Notes: a model not told the origin generated them from the letters alone. Shown: positions 51,476-61,734, counted from the first letter of the stretch. The stretch is 64,000 nucleotides of DNA from Planococcus sp. MB-3u-03 (GCF_002833405.1 NZ_CP025135.1:2771501-2835500), one strand, 5' to 3'. Numbers and translations: made by a program.

Positions 51476-52180
51476 TTGCAGAATTCCAAAACCATGCAAA
51501 GCGAAATCGGCGGCTATATTTCAACCGTCATCCGTGAACACTTCGGGAAAGGCCCGACTTCTGTATTCGTTATTGTGAAACCACCCTTTGTCATCGTACA
51601 TCTCAGAGGATTCCTAAGCCCGACAGAAAAGATTCTGCTCCAAAAAAGCGAGTTCAAACGTGTGATGGAGATCCGCCACTTGCTGATCGAAGAACTGAAA
51701 CCAGATATTTGCGATGCCTTCTCCCGTGCTTCGGGCGAAAAAGTCGAATCGATCTATGCCGATTGGCATCTGGAAAACCAGACCGGCATGCTCATCGGGG
51801 TCATGGAAAACCGGGAAGCTGCCGCTGAATTTGACTGGCAGTCTGAAACGACGCAAGAAGCACTCCAAGAGTCAGTAGTGGAAGCCAGCCGAAAAGCCGA
51901 AAAAAAACCCGAAAGCACCGAGTTGTTCTGGTTGAATGACCGGACCTTATTGATCGAACGGACTGGCTTTCTTGTGGAGATCGAACGTGAATTGATTCGC
52001 AGTGGCCTGGCCGAAGAACTGAAACAAGTGAAACGGCCGCTCGAGAAGCGCTTGCTTTTGAAGGAAACCCAATTTCCTGAATTGCTCAACCGGGACATCC
52101 GTGAAATTTTCCTCGACTGGGAATTCTCCACAGATATAAGCTATATACTCGTCCTGCTCGAACCCAAAAAATATAGCTGA
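51476..52180 (+). CDS. Tandem DUF2294-domain protein
   Basis: 234 residues. Two copies of the DUF2294 fold lie in tandem: about 8-110 (FGKGPTSVFVIVKPPFVIVH and ADWHLENQTGMLIGV) and about 125-232 (STELFWLNDRTLLIE and LDWEFSTDISYILVLLEP). The start is best taken as TTG at 51476 because AAGGAGG lies eight bases upstream; the ATG at 51494 has none. Function unknown; family members occur singly in many Bacillales. Confidence 0.78.
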   Translation: MQNSKTMQSEIGGYISTVIREHFGKGPTSVFVIVKPPFVIVHLRGFLSPTEKILLQKSEFKRVMEIRHLLIEELKPDICDAFSRASGEKVESIYADWHLENQTGMLIGVMENREAAAEFDWQSETTQEALQESVVEASRKAEKKPESTELFWLNDRTLLIERTGFLVEIERELIRSGLAEELKQVKRPLEKRLLLKETQFPELLNRDIREIFLDWEFSTDISYILVLLEPKKYS

Positions 52181-52184
52181 CATC

Positions 52185-52215
52185 AAAAAAGCCGCCCATG
52201 AGGCGGCTTTTTTCT
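52185..52215. terminator. Bidirectional terminator after the DUF2294 gene
   Basis: AAAAAAGCCGCC and GGCGGCTTTTTT arms with a short loop; serves both the plus-strand DUF2294 gene and the minus-strand 66-residue gene. Confidence 0.9.
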
Positions 52216-52219
52216 TTGC

Positions 52220-52420
52220 TTATCCCATTTGTCCGACAGTGGACTGTGCCGTTTGGCAATACGGGCAATACTCATATTCTGTTTCCGCCAAGTTCTCCAC
52301 ATAATCTGCTTTATCCGTAAATTCTCTTTGATCTATAGGCGTTTGCAAAAAGCCACAGCTATCTCCTGCAAACTGGCTATGATGGATTTTTTTCGTTCGA
52401 TGATCTACAAAATAACCCAT
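52220..52420 (-). CDS. Small Cys-containing protein of unknown function
   Basis: 66 residues. A CPYC motif near the C-terminus and a separate Cys at 22 may bind a metal; histidines are HH at 13-14. No known family recognised. A strong GGGGGGAAG site precedes the ATG and a terminator follows, so it is probably expressed. Confidence 0.6.
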   Translation of the reverse strand: MGYFVDHRTKKIHHSQFAGDSCGFLQTPIDQREFTDKADYVENLAETEYEYCPYCQTAQSTVGQMG

Positions 52421-52435
52421 TACTGCTTCCCCCCC

Positions 52436-52492
52436 TATAAAAAAAGCCGAAAAGATCCTCTCAAAATGAAAGGAATCTTTTCGGCTTTGCCT
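52436..52492 (-). terminator. Terminator upstream of the 66-residue gene
   Basis: Minus strand AAAGCCGAAAAGAT and ATCTTTTCGGCTTT arms around a loop of about 17 bases, then TTTATAG. It may end the transcript of the HMA-like gene (about 95 bases upstream), or act as a leader attenuator for the small gene. Confidence 0.7.
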
Positions 52493-52588
52493 CCGGCACT
52501 ATAGTCCGCGGCATTTGACCTGTTATATACAATTGTTGCATTTCAATGATTCCTATTGTACATGAACACGCACCATGTGGCAAAGAAA

Positions 52589-52798
52589 TCACTCCAAATG
52601 GAAGCCGGCCTCTTTGATAAGACGGATAATCTGGCTTTCTTTGACCTTGGTTTCGTCCAGCTCCAGTTTGACTTCGCCGTCTTCCACATCAACTAAAGCC
52701 CGTTCAACGCCTGGTTCTTTCAGCAATAAATCTTCCAGTTCGTGAATTGGGCGTTGTGATTTCGCTTCTTTTACATACATCGTCATTTTTCTCATCAT
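52589..52798 (-). CDS. HMA-fold-like small protein lacking metal-binding cysteines
   Basis: 69 residues with the ferredoxin-like alternation of a heavy-metal-associated domain (strand, LEDLLLKEPGVERALVDVEDGEVKLE, helix, IIRLIKEAGF), but no CxxC at the usual loop (YVKEAKSQRP). So it probably does not carry copper. It lies 33 bases downstream of the topoisomerase gene. Start at 52798 or the next codon. Confidence 0.7.
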   Translation of the reverse strand: MMRKMTMYVKEAKSQRPIHELEDLLLKEPGVERALVDVEDGEVKLELDETKVKESQIIRLIKEAGFHLE

Positions 52799-52831
52799 CG
52801 ATTCTCCTTTCTGTGCATTTCCCGGGAAATA

Positions 52832-54940
52832 TCAAAACTTCATTTTCAGTTTACCTTCTTCCAGTTCCAGGCTGGCGTTGAACTTTTTGCCGTTCTTCGA
52901 AACAAACCCTTTAATAACCGGTGTTTTCCCTTTGGTGCATAAGTATTCGATATGTTTGGCGGTCAGCCTTTTTTTCAAAAACACCGCCGGGAACGATTGC
53001 TTGCAGCCATTGGCATGTTCCGTACAGCCATACGAGCCCCTGCGGGAAACAATCGATCCTTTCCGGCAGCGCGGGCATACCGCAATTTCCGTTCCTTGCA
53101 ATGCCGGCATCTGGTCCGGCATGCCGTTGCTGCGCAATTGCTCCGGCACGTCCTGCAGCAGCTTCTCGATAAACTTGCCGATCGTGGCGAGAAAAACTTC
53201 CGACGAACCTTCGCCTTTGCCGATTTTTTTCAAATAGCTTTCCCATTTTGCCGTCATCGACGGGCTTGATAGCAAATTCCCTTCAATGGCCTGACACAGC
53301 ATGCGCCCTTTTTCGGTGACTGATACGATGTTTCTCTTAACCTCAATATAATTATGCCGTTTGATCGTTTCAATGATGCCGCTGCGCGTCGCTTCTGTTC
53401 CGAGCCCTTCGACTTCCTTAAGGATTTCGCTGTCGGCTATGTCTTCCGCGAACTTCCCGCAGGTTTTCATCATGGCGATCAGCTGCCCTTCCGTATAGGG
53501 CTTTGGCGGAGTCGTCATGCCTTCGACAATGGCAACCGCTGCCGCTACTTGCTCATGGAGGGCCAATTCGGGAAGCGGCGGATCCTGCTTCGCTTCTTTG
53601 GATGTTGGAAATAAGGATTTCCAGCCTTTGTCGAGCTCTGTCCGGCCCGTCGTATGGAATTCGAGCCCTTTGACATCAGTCACGACTTTCGTTTCGGCAT
53701 AGCGGTAATCCCGGTGGAACATGCCGAGTGCCGTACGCATCACTTCTTCGTATAAATTCCGTTCATCCTGCGGCAACCCTTCTATTTTACGGGCTGTCGG
53801 CAAACTCTTCGTCGGGATGATGGCGTAGTGTTCCTGCACTTTCGAGTTATCGACAAAACGCTTTTTCGGCGTTTTCGAGGCAATCGGAAACGGGGCATCG
53901 ATGAGCTTTTGGTAACTTTCCACTTGGGCTGACAGATAGCCAAATACCGCCGACGTGATATGGCGCGAATCGGTCCGCGGATAGCTGACGAGCTTCTTCT
54001 CATAGAGCTTCTGCATCGCCGACAACACTTTTTGCGGGCTGTATTTCCATTTCCGGTTTGCTGCTGCCTGCAGGCTCGATAAGGAATGCAGAGGCTGCGG
54101 CGGGATATGCTTTTCCGCCGTCTTCAATTCTTTGATATGGCCTTGCGCTTTGCCGTCCGTCAATTCATGGGTGGCCAAGAGCTCTTCCGCTTTTTTGCGC
54201 TCTTTCGCTTTCAGTTTCGCTTTTCCTTTATAGCTGCCTTTCGCGGACTTGAACTTCCCTTCGATTTCATAAAATGGCTCGGGTTTGAAGGCTTCGATTT
54301 CCTTTTGGCGCTGATAGATCAAAAATACCGTCGGCGTCTGGACGCGACCAATAGCAAAGACTTCGTGGATGCCGCGTTCTTGAAGCAGCAGCGAGTAAAG
54401 CCGCGAGCCGTTCATGCCAACCAGCCAGTCACTGATTTGGCGCGCACGCGCTTCCTCATACAGGCGCAAGTCTTCCTCATTGTCGCGCAAATTGCGGAAC
54501 CCTTCGCGCACTTCGTCGACTTCGAGTGAATTGATCCACAGACGTTTGATTTGTTTGCCGCGCACGCCGGTTTGGCGGTAGATGCTATAGAAAATATTTG
54601 AGCCTTCGCGGTCCACATCGCAGGCATTGATGACGGTATCGGTTTCTTTCAGGAGTTTCTTAATGATATTGAATTGCTTCGATTTGCCGCGCGCTACTTG
54701 GAATTGGTATTCGACCGGCAGAATCGGCAAAGACGCGAGCGACCATTTGCCCCATTTCGGGTCGTAGGCTTTCGGCTCTTTGAGTTCGACGAGATGGCCG
54801 ATGCCCCACGTAATGAACGCACCTTCTGGAAAAATCGGATTCGCCGCCACTTCCATATAGCCTTCCCGCTTCACCGTCTTGAATGCATCGCCATACGCTT
54901 TCGCCTGGCTCGGTTTTTCGGCTACAATTACTGGTTTCAT
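52832..54940 (-). CDS. topB: DNA topoisomerase III
   Basis: 702-residue type IA topoisomerase. The Toprim domain opens with VIVAEKPSQAKAYG (4-17) and has NACDVDREGSNIFY. The active-site tyrosine lies in LVSYPRTDSRH (about 333). A C-terminal segment contains one four-Cys zinc-ribbon-like module (CPRC...C...C) and a further basic region. The start at 54940 follows AAAGGAAG; an upstream in-frame extension is unlikely. Close in length to Bacillus TopB. Confidence 0.95.
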   Translation of the reverse strand: MKPVIVAEKPSQAKAYGDAFKTVKREGYMEVAANPIFPEGAFITWGIGHLVELKEPKAYDPKWGKWSLASLPILPVEYQFQVARGKSKQFNIIKKLLKETDTVINACDVDREGSNIFYSIYRQTGVRGKQIKRLWINSLEVDEVREGFRNLRDNEEDLRLYEEARARQISDWLVGMNGSRLYSLLLQERGIHEVFAIGRVQTPTVFLIYQRQKEIEAFKPEPFYEIEGKFKSAKGSYKGKAKLKAKERKKAEELLATHELTDGKAQGHIKELKTAEKHIPPQPLHSLSSLQAAANRKWKYSPQKVLSAMQKLYEKKLVSYPRTDSRHITSAVFGYLSAQVESYQKLIDAPFPIASKTPKKRFVDNSKVQEHYAIIPTKSLPTARKIEGLPQDERNLYEEVMRTALGMFHRDYRYAETKVVTDVKGLEFHTTGRTELDKGWKSLFPTSKEAKQDPPLPELALHEQVAAAVAIVEGMTTPPKPYTEGQLIAMMKTCGKFAEDIADSEILKEVEGLGTEATRSGIIETIKRHNYIEVKRNIVSVTEKGRMLCQAIEGNLLSSPSMTAKWESYLKKIGKGEGSSEVFLATIGKFIEKLLQDVPEQLRSNGMPDQMPALQGTEIAVCPRCRKGSIVSRRGSYGCTEHANGCKQSFPAVFLKKRLTAKHIEYLCTKGKTPVIKGFVSKNGKKFNASLELEEGKLKMKF

Positions 54941-55123
54941 GCTGTTCTTCCTTTCCCATGCTCTTTGTTTCATTGTACTCTTTCCGGTACAAATTCCAAA
55001 TGAAAAACTGTTTTACAGAACACGGCATGGCCGCGCAAGATTTTTTCAATCTATTAACCACTTCGCTTGTCATTTCAGGTCCTGGTTTGCCTTTATTTTA
55101 AGTATTGCTTTGCATATGCATCG

Positions 55124-55166
55124 AAAAACCCCAACTATCCCGTAAGGACAAGGTTAGTGGAGTTTC
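55124..55166 (-). terminator. Possible terminator downstream of the LysR remnant
   Basis: Minus strand AACTCCACTA and TAGTTGGGGTT arms (with G-U pairs) and a TTTTTC tail; 120 bases past the remnant's stop. Confidence 0.4.
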
Positions 55167-55285
55167 AATTTAAATGTTGAACTTTCGTTCATGATTTTAA
55201 ACTTGCCAGTAATGTATTCTAGATTTCAATTACTAACAAACCTAGCCTTCACCGCTTACTTTTAAGTTAAATTGGAAACTTACCT

Positions 55286-55800
55286 TCAGTCTGTTGGGGC
55301 AGATTTTTTTATATTATTTCGAAGTTGTTCTAAAAACATATTGGCGGCACTGGAGAACACTTGGTGCTTTTTCCAAATGATATTTAAGTTCGCTTTTAGT
55401 TTCGGAAGGAGTGATTGCTATTCCCGGTTTTATTCACTAACTTATCCAGACAAATTGCATAGCCAATGTTTTCTTCCACTATCAATGCCGCGTTGTAAAT
55501 CAAATTATATGTTCCAATAACATTGAGGTCATCAATGCTTCCCCAACCCCTCCGGAAATTTTCGTTGCTGGCTGCTGTTGGACGTGAGATTAACGAAGGC
55601 TTATCCATCAAGTCGTTAGGTTGAATACACGGCTTTTATACGAGGGCCGGTCTTTTCGCATCCATACACCGCATAGGTCAGTCGCTGACAGTTTTATATA
55701 ATCGTATTTCTGTTTGTCCGCTGGTTCGATGAAAATGCCAAAATCCAGCAAGCGATTCTCCAATTTGTCAGGGGAGTTTGTTCATCTTTAGTCCATTGTT
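55286..55800 (-). pseudogene. Truncated LysR-family regulator remnant
   Basis: Three pieces in different frames read as the effector-binding half of a LysR regulator: LLDFGIFIEPADKQKYDYIKL (split as needed) at about 55660-55770, then DLMDKPSLISR and GTYNLIYNAALIVEENIGYA and CLDKLVN at 55396-55611, and WKKHQVFSSAANMFLEQLR ending at 55286. The N-terminal HTH is absent upstream, so about 40% of a 300-residue gene is gone. Some frame changes could be sequencing errors, but the lost N-terminus is real. No other gene is visible in 54941-55981. Confidence 0.72.
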
Positions 55801-55877
55801 TGTTCGGAAACGTTCGCCGTATGTGTTGACTTAGAACAAAATTTCCAAAAACCTTGCAAGTCAAAATTTTAGGGTAA

Positions 55878-55919
55878 ATAAAAAAATCCATTTTGTATTG
55901 GATTAAACAACATGGATTT
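55878..55919 (-). terminator. Terminator at the end of the sugar module
   Basis: Minus strand AAATCCAT and ATGGATTT arms with a loop of about 20 bases and a long T-run; 60 bases past the YesL-like stop. Confidence 0.65.
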
Positions 55920-55981
55920 CTTTCAGTAAATTTAATATTGATTGTTATAAAACAGGAGACTTTTGAATAACTAATTTTCGA

Positions 55982-56605
55982 TTAGACTTTTTCCTTTGAA
56001 AAAGATAAATAGGAGAATTTCATCAATACATAACTAATCAAGCTTATTCCAAAAAGAACGATCAATACTGGTAATTGCAGATACAAGAAAAGGATGAAGA
56101 CGACAAGAATAGCCATTATTAACGTATGCATTGGCCGGGCAATGACAAGAATGAATGCATGCTTTGGATACTGCCAAACCTTTAAATTATAATGAACAAA
56201 AACTGAGAAGATGTACAACAAACTGAGAAGGTATACGAATATAACAACCATTGTCGTGCTCATCAAGATTGTATAGAGCATATCCTGATTTACATAATGC
56301 AGTACTTTTAAATCCGTATACAACACCAGTCCAATTAGCAGCATCATATACCCCACAACATTGGCTGCTACAAACTCCTCTTTAAATTTAGCCCAAAACA
56401 ACTTGATCATGGAACCATTATCTGTTTCCATGATCATAAGCCGCATAACCGCAAATAACGCGGCAGTCGCAGGAAAAATTCCTAATACCACCAAACCGGA
56501 AAAGGAAAATAATAACCATAATAAATTTAACAACACTAAATTAAATCCCCAATTCCCTAATCGCATATACCATTGTGTGCCAAACATAATTCCATGTACC
56601 CCCAT
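55982..56605 (-). CDS. YesL/DUF624-family membrane protein
   Basis: Up to 207 residues with five membrane helices. The YesL signature MRLGNWGFNLVLLNLLWLLF (starting near residue 14) and GIFPATAALFAVMR follow each other. These proteins accompany CUT1-type oligosaccharide importers of the Lpl/Yes/Ytc class, and their role is unknown. The ATG at 56587 (MFGTQWY) is an alternative start. It is the last gene of the sugar module. Confidence 0.83.
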   Translation of the reverse strand: MGVHGIMFGTQWYMRLGNWGFNLVLLNLLWLLFSFSGLVVLGIFPATAALFAVMRLMIMETDNGSMIKLFWAKFKEEFVAANVVGYMMLLIGLVLYTDLKVLHYVNQDMLYTILMSTTMVVIFVYLLSLLYIFSVFVHYNLKVWQYPKHAFILVIARPMHTLIMAILVVFILFLYLQLPVLIVLFGISLISYVLMKFSYLSFSKEKV

Positions 56606-56660
56606 TTACGCCGGTAAAATCGATTCTACAGCTGATTGCATCGATTTGTCTACCGATCTA

Positions 56661-57617
56661 TTAGATGACTTCATCCAAAGTTGGGAGAGCAGAAATTGCC
56701 CCTACTCGTGTACAAACAATTGCGCCAACTTTATTGCTTATATACGTCATTTTTTTGATTTTCTCAAAGTCCTGCAAAACTTCTTTGGGATCCTTCTCTT
56801 GGGCAAGCTGGTATAGCATTGCGCCAACAAACGCGTCCCCCGCACCTGTCGTATCTATAGAATCTATTTCAATGCTTGAAACTAGTTCTTGCTTATGGCG
56901 ATTGGAAATTAACGTTCCCTTTTTCCCTAGTGTAAGGGCGATTAAGCTTGGCCCCACTTGGTGCAAAATCTGGATTCCGACATTATAATCCTCTGTACCC
57001 GTAATAATCGCTAATTCTTCCTGACTGACTTTTACAAAGTCAGCTATGGCAATTCCCTGTTTCGTTAACTCTATAAAATCGGATTTTTTTCCTTTCCAGA
57101 GATCTGAACGGTAATTAGGATCAAACGAAACAAATTGCCCATCTTTTTTTGCCAACTTCATTGTATTCAAGTATGTCAATTGGAACGACCCTTCCAATAA
57201 AGCGGTGGCAGATCCAAAATGGAGGATGGCAGCTTCCTGTAACTTCCCTTTATCCACCTCTTCTTCATTTAAATATGCGTCGGCTCCCCTATTGAAAAAA
57301 AAGTCCCGTTCCCCATTCTCCATCAAAGAAACAAAAGCCAAAGTAGTCGGGTTCACATCGTCAAATACAAGCATGGAAGTATCCACATGTATTTTTTCCA
57401 ACGTGTTTTTCAGAAACTTGCCAAACGGATCGTTTCCCACTTTGCCGCAGAACAACGCAGTTCCACCTAATTTCACAATGGCTGCACACACATTAGCAGG
57501 TGCTCCACCCGCCTGTTTTTCAAAAATATTCCCGTCCACTAAATTATCTTCTGCATCTTTACAATAAAAATCGATTAACAACTCTCCGATACAAACTACA
57601 GACGGCTTTTTATTCAT
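56661..57617 (-). CDS. Fructokinase (PfkB family)
   Basis: 318-residue sugar kinase. It has [25 protein letters not shown] (about 37-52, substrate side) and the ATP-binding [16 protein letters not shown] with catalytic Asp (about 255). Most like bacterial fructokinases such as ScrK. Phosphorylates the fructose set free by the GH32 enzyme encoded upstream. Start at 57617 is within GGAGTAGGAGT; upstream extension to 57644 unlikely. A terminator-like hairpin separates it from GH32, so its level may be lower. Confidence 0.9.
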   Translation of the reverse strand: MNKKPSVVCIGELLIDFYCKDAEDNLVDGNIFEKQAGGAPANVCAAIVKLGGTALFCGKVGNDPFGKFLKNTLEKIHVDTSMLVFDDVNPTTLAFVSLMENGERDFFFNRGADAYLNEEEVDKGKLQEAAILHFGSATALLEGSFQLTYLNTMKLAKKDGQFVSFDPNYRSDLWKGKKSDFIELTKQGIAIADFVKVSQEELAIITGTEDYNVGIQILHQVGPSLIALTLGKKGTLISNRHKQELVSSIEIDSIDTTGAGDAFVGAMLYQLAQEKDPKEVLQDFEKIKKMTYISNKVGAIVCTRVGAISALPTLDEVI

Positions 57618-57664
57618 ACTCCTACTCCCCTCATTAATTTTCAAACGACCTTATTCTTTAAATT

Positions 57665-57700
57665 TAAAAAAGAGGAAACAATCAAATGCTTCCTCTTTCC
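57665..57700 (-). terminator. Terminator-like hairpin between GH32 and fructokinase
   Basis: Minus strand AAAGAGGAAGCA and TGTTTCCTCTTT arms with a six-base loop and TTTTAAAT tail. Confidence 0.75.
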
Positions 57701-57731
57701 TAAATAACTAAACCATATGAAACTTCCTATT

Positions 57732-59195
57732 TTATAATGTTACATGTTTAGTAGGAATTGCAACATACCCATTTTTTACGGTCGTTTTGCCACCCCGGCT
57801 ATAAAGCGTTATGCTTTCACAGGTTTCGTCCGGATAAACTAAACTTGTTATCGCATAAGTGCCATCATTAATAAAGATTTCAACGGAGCATTTATCAATA
57901 ATCACCCGTAATTGCACTTGGTTTCTCTCACTCATTTTAAGTTCTTGGTCCGTCGAGAACATATCGGAAAATTCGACATTTCCGGAATTTCTTCTATTTA
58001 ATAAGATCACGTTATTTAATGCATCATACTCGATTGTAGTGATGTGGGTTGACGTATGATTCAATGTAATGCCAAATTGCTCCGCATCGTTCTCTACATC
58101 CAAAAATAAGTCCACATATCGCTCATTCACTTCGATTTTCTTTGGCTGAGAAGTATTTACTTCATAATTTTGAAGATCTACTGTTTTTTCAAAATAAGAA
58201 CCGAGTTCTTCCACTGGGAATTGAATGACTTTGTATTTCCCTTCTACGTTTCGAAGGCGCAGCTCTCTTGGTATCGTCATCTGATGTCTCCAGCCATCCG
58301 TAGGCACCACATTGGCATATCTCCAATTGCTCATCCACCCCAGATAAATTCGGCGACCATCTTCCTCCGGAATATCTGAAAAGCTAACACCCGCATAATT
58401 GTCCCGCCCATGGTCCAGCCATCTGATGTCATCATGTTCCGAAGTAAAGACAGAACCATCAAAAGTACCAACAAAATACTGTGTACGCGAGCCCGTGCTT
58501 GAAATTCCATTGTCACCGATACTGACGATCAAAATCCATTTTTCTTCTCCAGTATCTTCCGCCTTTAGTTTAAATAAATCGGGACATTCCCACACCCCAT
58601 CATGAGAACCTACGTTATCACCAAACTCACTTTCAAACTCCCAATCGATTAAATTTGATGAAGAATAAAAAGAAATCGTTTGGCCTGTTGCTAATGACAT
58701 AATCCATTTATCTGTTTCTGCGTTGCGAAAAACTTTGGGATCTCTGAAATCACTTTTGGATACATGAGAAAGAACCGGATTGCCTTCATATTTCATCCAA
58801 GTTCGTCCATTGTCTTTACTGTACGCCAAACTTTGCGTTTGCTTGGGCACTATTTCAGCACCGCTATCCTGGTGGTGCGTAAAAATAGCGACTAAACCTG
58901 GCTCATCTGGAAAGAATCCTGTCGTATTATGCCAATCCACCACGGTACTTCCAGAGAAAATAGTTCCGTGCTCATCCGGATATAAAGCTATTTCAAGCTC
59001 TTCCCAAGTGATCAAATCCTTGCTGACGGCATGTCCCCAGTGCATTGGGCCCCAGATATTTTCATTCGGATTATGTTGAAAAAACAAATGATATTCACCT
59101 TTAAAATAGATCAATCCATTTGGATCATTTAACCAATTTTTTTTTGTTGCAAAATGCAAACTAGGTCTGTATTGTAAAATTTCTTGTTTTGTCAA
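57732..59195 (-). CDS. GH32 glycoside hydrolase (sucrose/fructan hydrolase)
   Basis: 487 residues, five-bladed propeller plus C-terminal beta-sandwich. Catalytic triad: nucleophile Asp24 (WLNDPNG), Asp152 (FRDP), acid/base Glu203 (ECPDLF). No signal peptide, so it acts in the cytosol on imported sucrose or fructo-oligosaccharides. No phosphotransferase sugar gene is nearby; with an ABC importer and a fructokinase, unphosphorylated substrate is likely. Lies 14 bases after the binding-protein gene. Confidence 0.94.
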   Translation of the reverse strand: MTKQEILQYRPSLHFATKKNWLNDPNGLIYFKGEYHLFFQHNPNENIWGPMHWGHAVSKDLITWEELEIALYPDEHGTIFSGSTVVDWHNTTGFFPDEPGLVAIFTHHQDSGAEIVPKQTQSLAYSKDNGRTWMKYEGNPVLSHVSKSDFRDPKVFRNAETDKWIMSLATGQTISFYSSSNLIDWEFESEFGDNVGSHDGVWECPDLFKLKAEDTGEEKWILIVSIGDNGISSTGSRTQYFVGTFDGSVFTSEHDDIRWLDHGRDNYAGVSFSDIPEEDGRRIYLGWMSNWRYANVVPTDGWRHQMTIPRELRLRNVEGKYKVIQFPVEELGSYFEKTVDLQNYEVNTSQPKKIEVNERYVDLFLDVENDAEQFGITLNHTSTHITTIEYDALNNVILLNRRNSGNVEFSDMFSTDQELKMSERNQVQLRVIIDKCSVEIFINDGTYAITSLVYPDETCESITLYSRGGKTTVKNGYVAIPTKHVTL

Positions 59196-59209
59196 TTAGT
59201 TCTCCTCCA

Positions 59210-60811
59210 TTACATAGCAGTTCGATCGTAACCTTTTTGTTTAATTTCTAGCCATTCCTGTAAACCAAGACGATCCAATTCCTCCAAGTATTCGTTCCAC
59301 TCTTTCCCTACAGATCCATTTCCAATCCATTCAGCTTTTTTCCGCTGAATATACGGCACTAAGTCTGCTTCAATAGTAGAAAGACGCTCTAGTTCTTCTA
59401 GACTGAAAAATACTTTCGGGTATATATTATCCGCTTCCATATGCGGAACCATAACTTCTTTCATTTGTTCCAATCTCTCAGCAGCATCATCAGGCTTTGT
59501 CGTTACTTCCCCATAATAACTGTCCAGTATTGCCAATGGCCCTCCAACGGAAGTTCTCTCTCTTAATTCAACAGGCGCAGTCCCTTCTAGGCTGAGGTGT
59601 TTTAATATATTTTGCTCTTTATCAAATTCAAAGATATTCTGCATATCTTCATCCCCAAAAGTACCCCAGTTGTTTTGTACAGACTGATGGGGGTCATAGA
59701 ATTCATCCACCCATTTTGCCGTTAATTCAAGATTTTGGTTGGCACCTGTAATAACCATTTTCGAACGATCAAAACCCATCCCATTTGTTCTGGCAACATT
59801 TTTTTGGCCATTTGGACCTTCTAAAGGGGGCATAAGCGCATAATCATCATTCGATCCTGAAATATTTGCTTTATCCCAAGTAAAATACATTCCGTAGCGT
59901 CCTTCTTGGCCTTTAGCTACATAAGTAGACCAGTCCTGTTCAAAGGCTTCAATATCAATTAATTTTTCCTTATGCAGTTCATTCATGAAATTGATAGCTT
60001 CTTTGTATCCTTCATCGCTGGATGTTAATCTAACTTCTCCATCATTAGTTACAACGGTGTGATCCCAATTATCACCCAGACCAAACGAGCCAAATAAGAA
60101 TCCTGGATCCTGTCCGCCGTCATTTACAATAAATGACATCGGAATTGTTTGTCCGCCTCCAGCAGGATCATTCTCTTTAAAAGCGATTAGCACTTCTTTT
60201 AATTCCTGAGTTGTTGTAGGCATTTCCAGCCCCAATTCCTCCAACCACGTTACGTTTATCCACGGAAAATTATCTACGGAGTGAATGCTTTCTTTTCCTT
60301 GGCCCAGTTCTTCTATCCAAGGGAATGCATAGATATTTCCGTCCGGTGCCGTCATCATGTCTTTATACTCCGGCGCTTTTTCCAACACTGCTTGCAGATT
60401 CGGCATATGTTCCTCTATTAAATCGTTTAGCGGAATAATCGCGCCATCTTCTGCCAGATTTAATAACTCATAATCACTATAACCAGCGTTGTGGATTGCA
60501 TCTGGCATATCCCCACTCGTCATCGCTAAATTCCTTTTCTCACCAAATGTTTCTCCTGTAAAGTTTCTCCATTCAACATGAACATTTGTATTCTCTTCCA
60601 ATCGCTGATTGAGCAACTTTTCATTGGGATCTTCAGGGCTAGAGGCGAACTTTGTGTCATGATTTTCAATGTCACTTTTCTTCCAACGGAAATGAAATAT
60701 CAGAAAGTCCATAATCCTCTGACCAGGTATTGTTGCCATCACCGCTGCATCCAGAAATTACTGTTCCGATGATCAGCAGCAATGAAGTTGCTTTTAAACT
60801 CTTTTCATCAT
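59210..60811 (-). CDS. Sugar ABC transporter substrate-binding lipoprotein (LplA/YtcQ type), frame broken by three losses
   Basis: Binding protein for an oligosaccharide. The first codons (ATG 60811, then a signal peptide ending in lipobox ISGC) run in three frames. One base is missing in GTTTAAAA, one in GAAGAAAAGTG and one in CTAGCCCTG, each a short run. Restored, the chain is 534 residues, typical of LplA-like proteins, with PEDPNEKLLNQRLEENTNVHVEW and FPWIEELGQG and others in the main frame. Sequencing error is likely, as in its neighbours. Confidence 0.8.
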
Positions 60812-60826
60812 AATTTCCCACTTTCC

Positions 60827-61718
60827 TTATTTTAATGAGCCTACCATTACGCCTTTTCAAAATACTTTTGGAAAAAGGATACATAATTAGTAAAGGCAAA
60901 CTTGAAACTACAATAGAAGAATACTTTATCATTTCTGCAATTTTTGAATCTCAGCCCTCGCAAGCTGATCTGCAATCATGCCAGGCTGCACTTCATTCTG
61001 GATAAGAATTTCACGCAATACCAGCTGTAATGGATAAAGCGATTGATCTTCGAGATAAATCATTGCGTTGAAATAAGAATTCCACTGGCCTATAAAAGCA
61101 TATAAAGCTAATACAAAATAATCGGTTTGGAAAGTGGCAAGATAATCTGTAAAATATTTTGAGATCTGAAGCACCATCAATTCTTGCCGCTTCTTTCAGT
61201 TCATTTGGCAATCCTTTAAAATATGTTCTGGAAAGGATAATATTACATACACGGACAGCCCCTGGCAAAAGTATTGCCAAAGGCGTATTGATAATACCAA
61301 AATCGTTAATCAGCAAATACGTAGGGATCATCCCGCCATTAAAGAACATTGTGACAATAAAGAAAAGCATAAATAACTTTTTCCCTGCCAAGTTGTCTAC
61401 GGATAAAGCGTACCCAGCAAGAACGGAAAACAAAACAGATACAATAGAAAAGCCTCCTGCATAAAGAATCGAGTTAAGAAAGCCTCTAACAATGGAGCCA
61501 TCTTCAAATATCCTTATATAACCATCAAGCGTCCAGTCATCCGGACTAAATGATATGCCTTTCGTCAGCAATACATTCGGAGACAGAAATGAGCCAAGTA
61601 ACACATACAAAAGTGGCGCAGTAATAATGAGCACAATTAAAATTAAAATGATTTTATTAACTAAGAGGAGCATCCTATCTGTTTTCGAATTATTTACAAG
61701 ATCAATTTTCGATTTCAT
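60827..61718 (-). CDS. Sugar ABC transporter permease (LplC/YtcP type), frame broken by about five losses
   Basis: Second permease of the importer. Main frame from ATG 61718 shows six membrane segments' worth of sequence, up to LKEAARIDGASDLKIFY, the EAA loop contacting the ATPase. It then shifts: FVLALYAFIGQWNSYFNAMI in a second frame, and MIKYSSIVVSSLPLLIMYPF in a third. Five missing bases (in TACAAGATT, ATTTTTG, TTGGCAG, TTTTTCC and GAAAAAGG contexts) restore 298 residues ending at TAA 60827. No ATPase is in the module; an MsmX-type protein elsewhere would serve. Confidence 0.78.
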
Positions 61719-61734
61719 TGAATTGCGCTCCCTT

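Noticed and set aside
55272..55520. Plus-strand frame of 82 codons
   Set aside because: It is antisense to the LysR remnant and has no family match or ribosome site.
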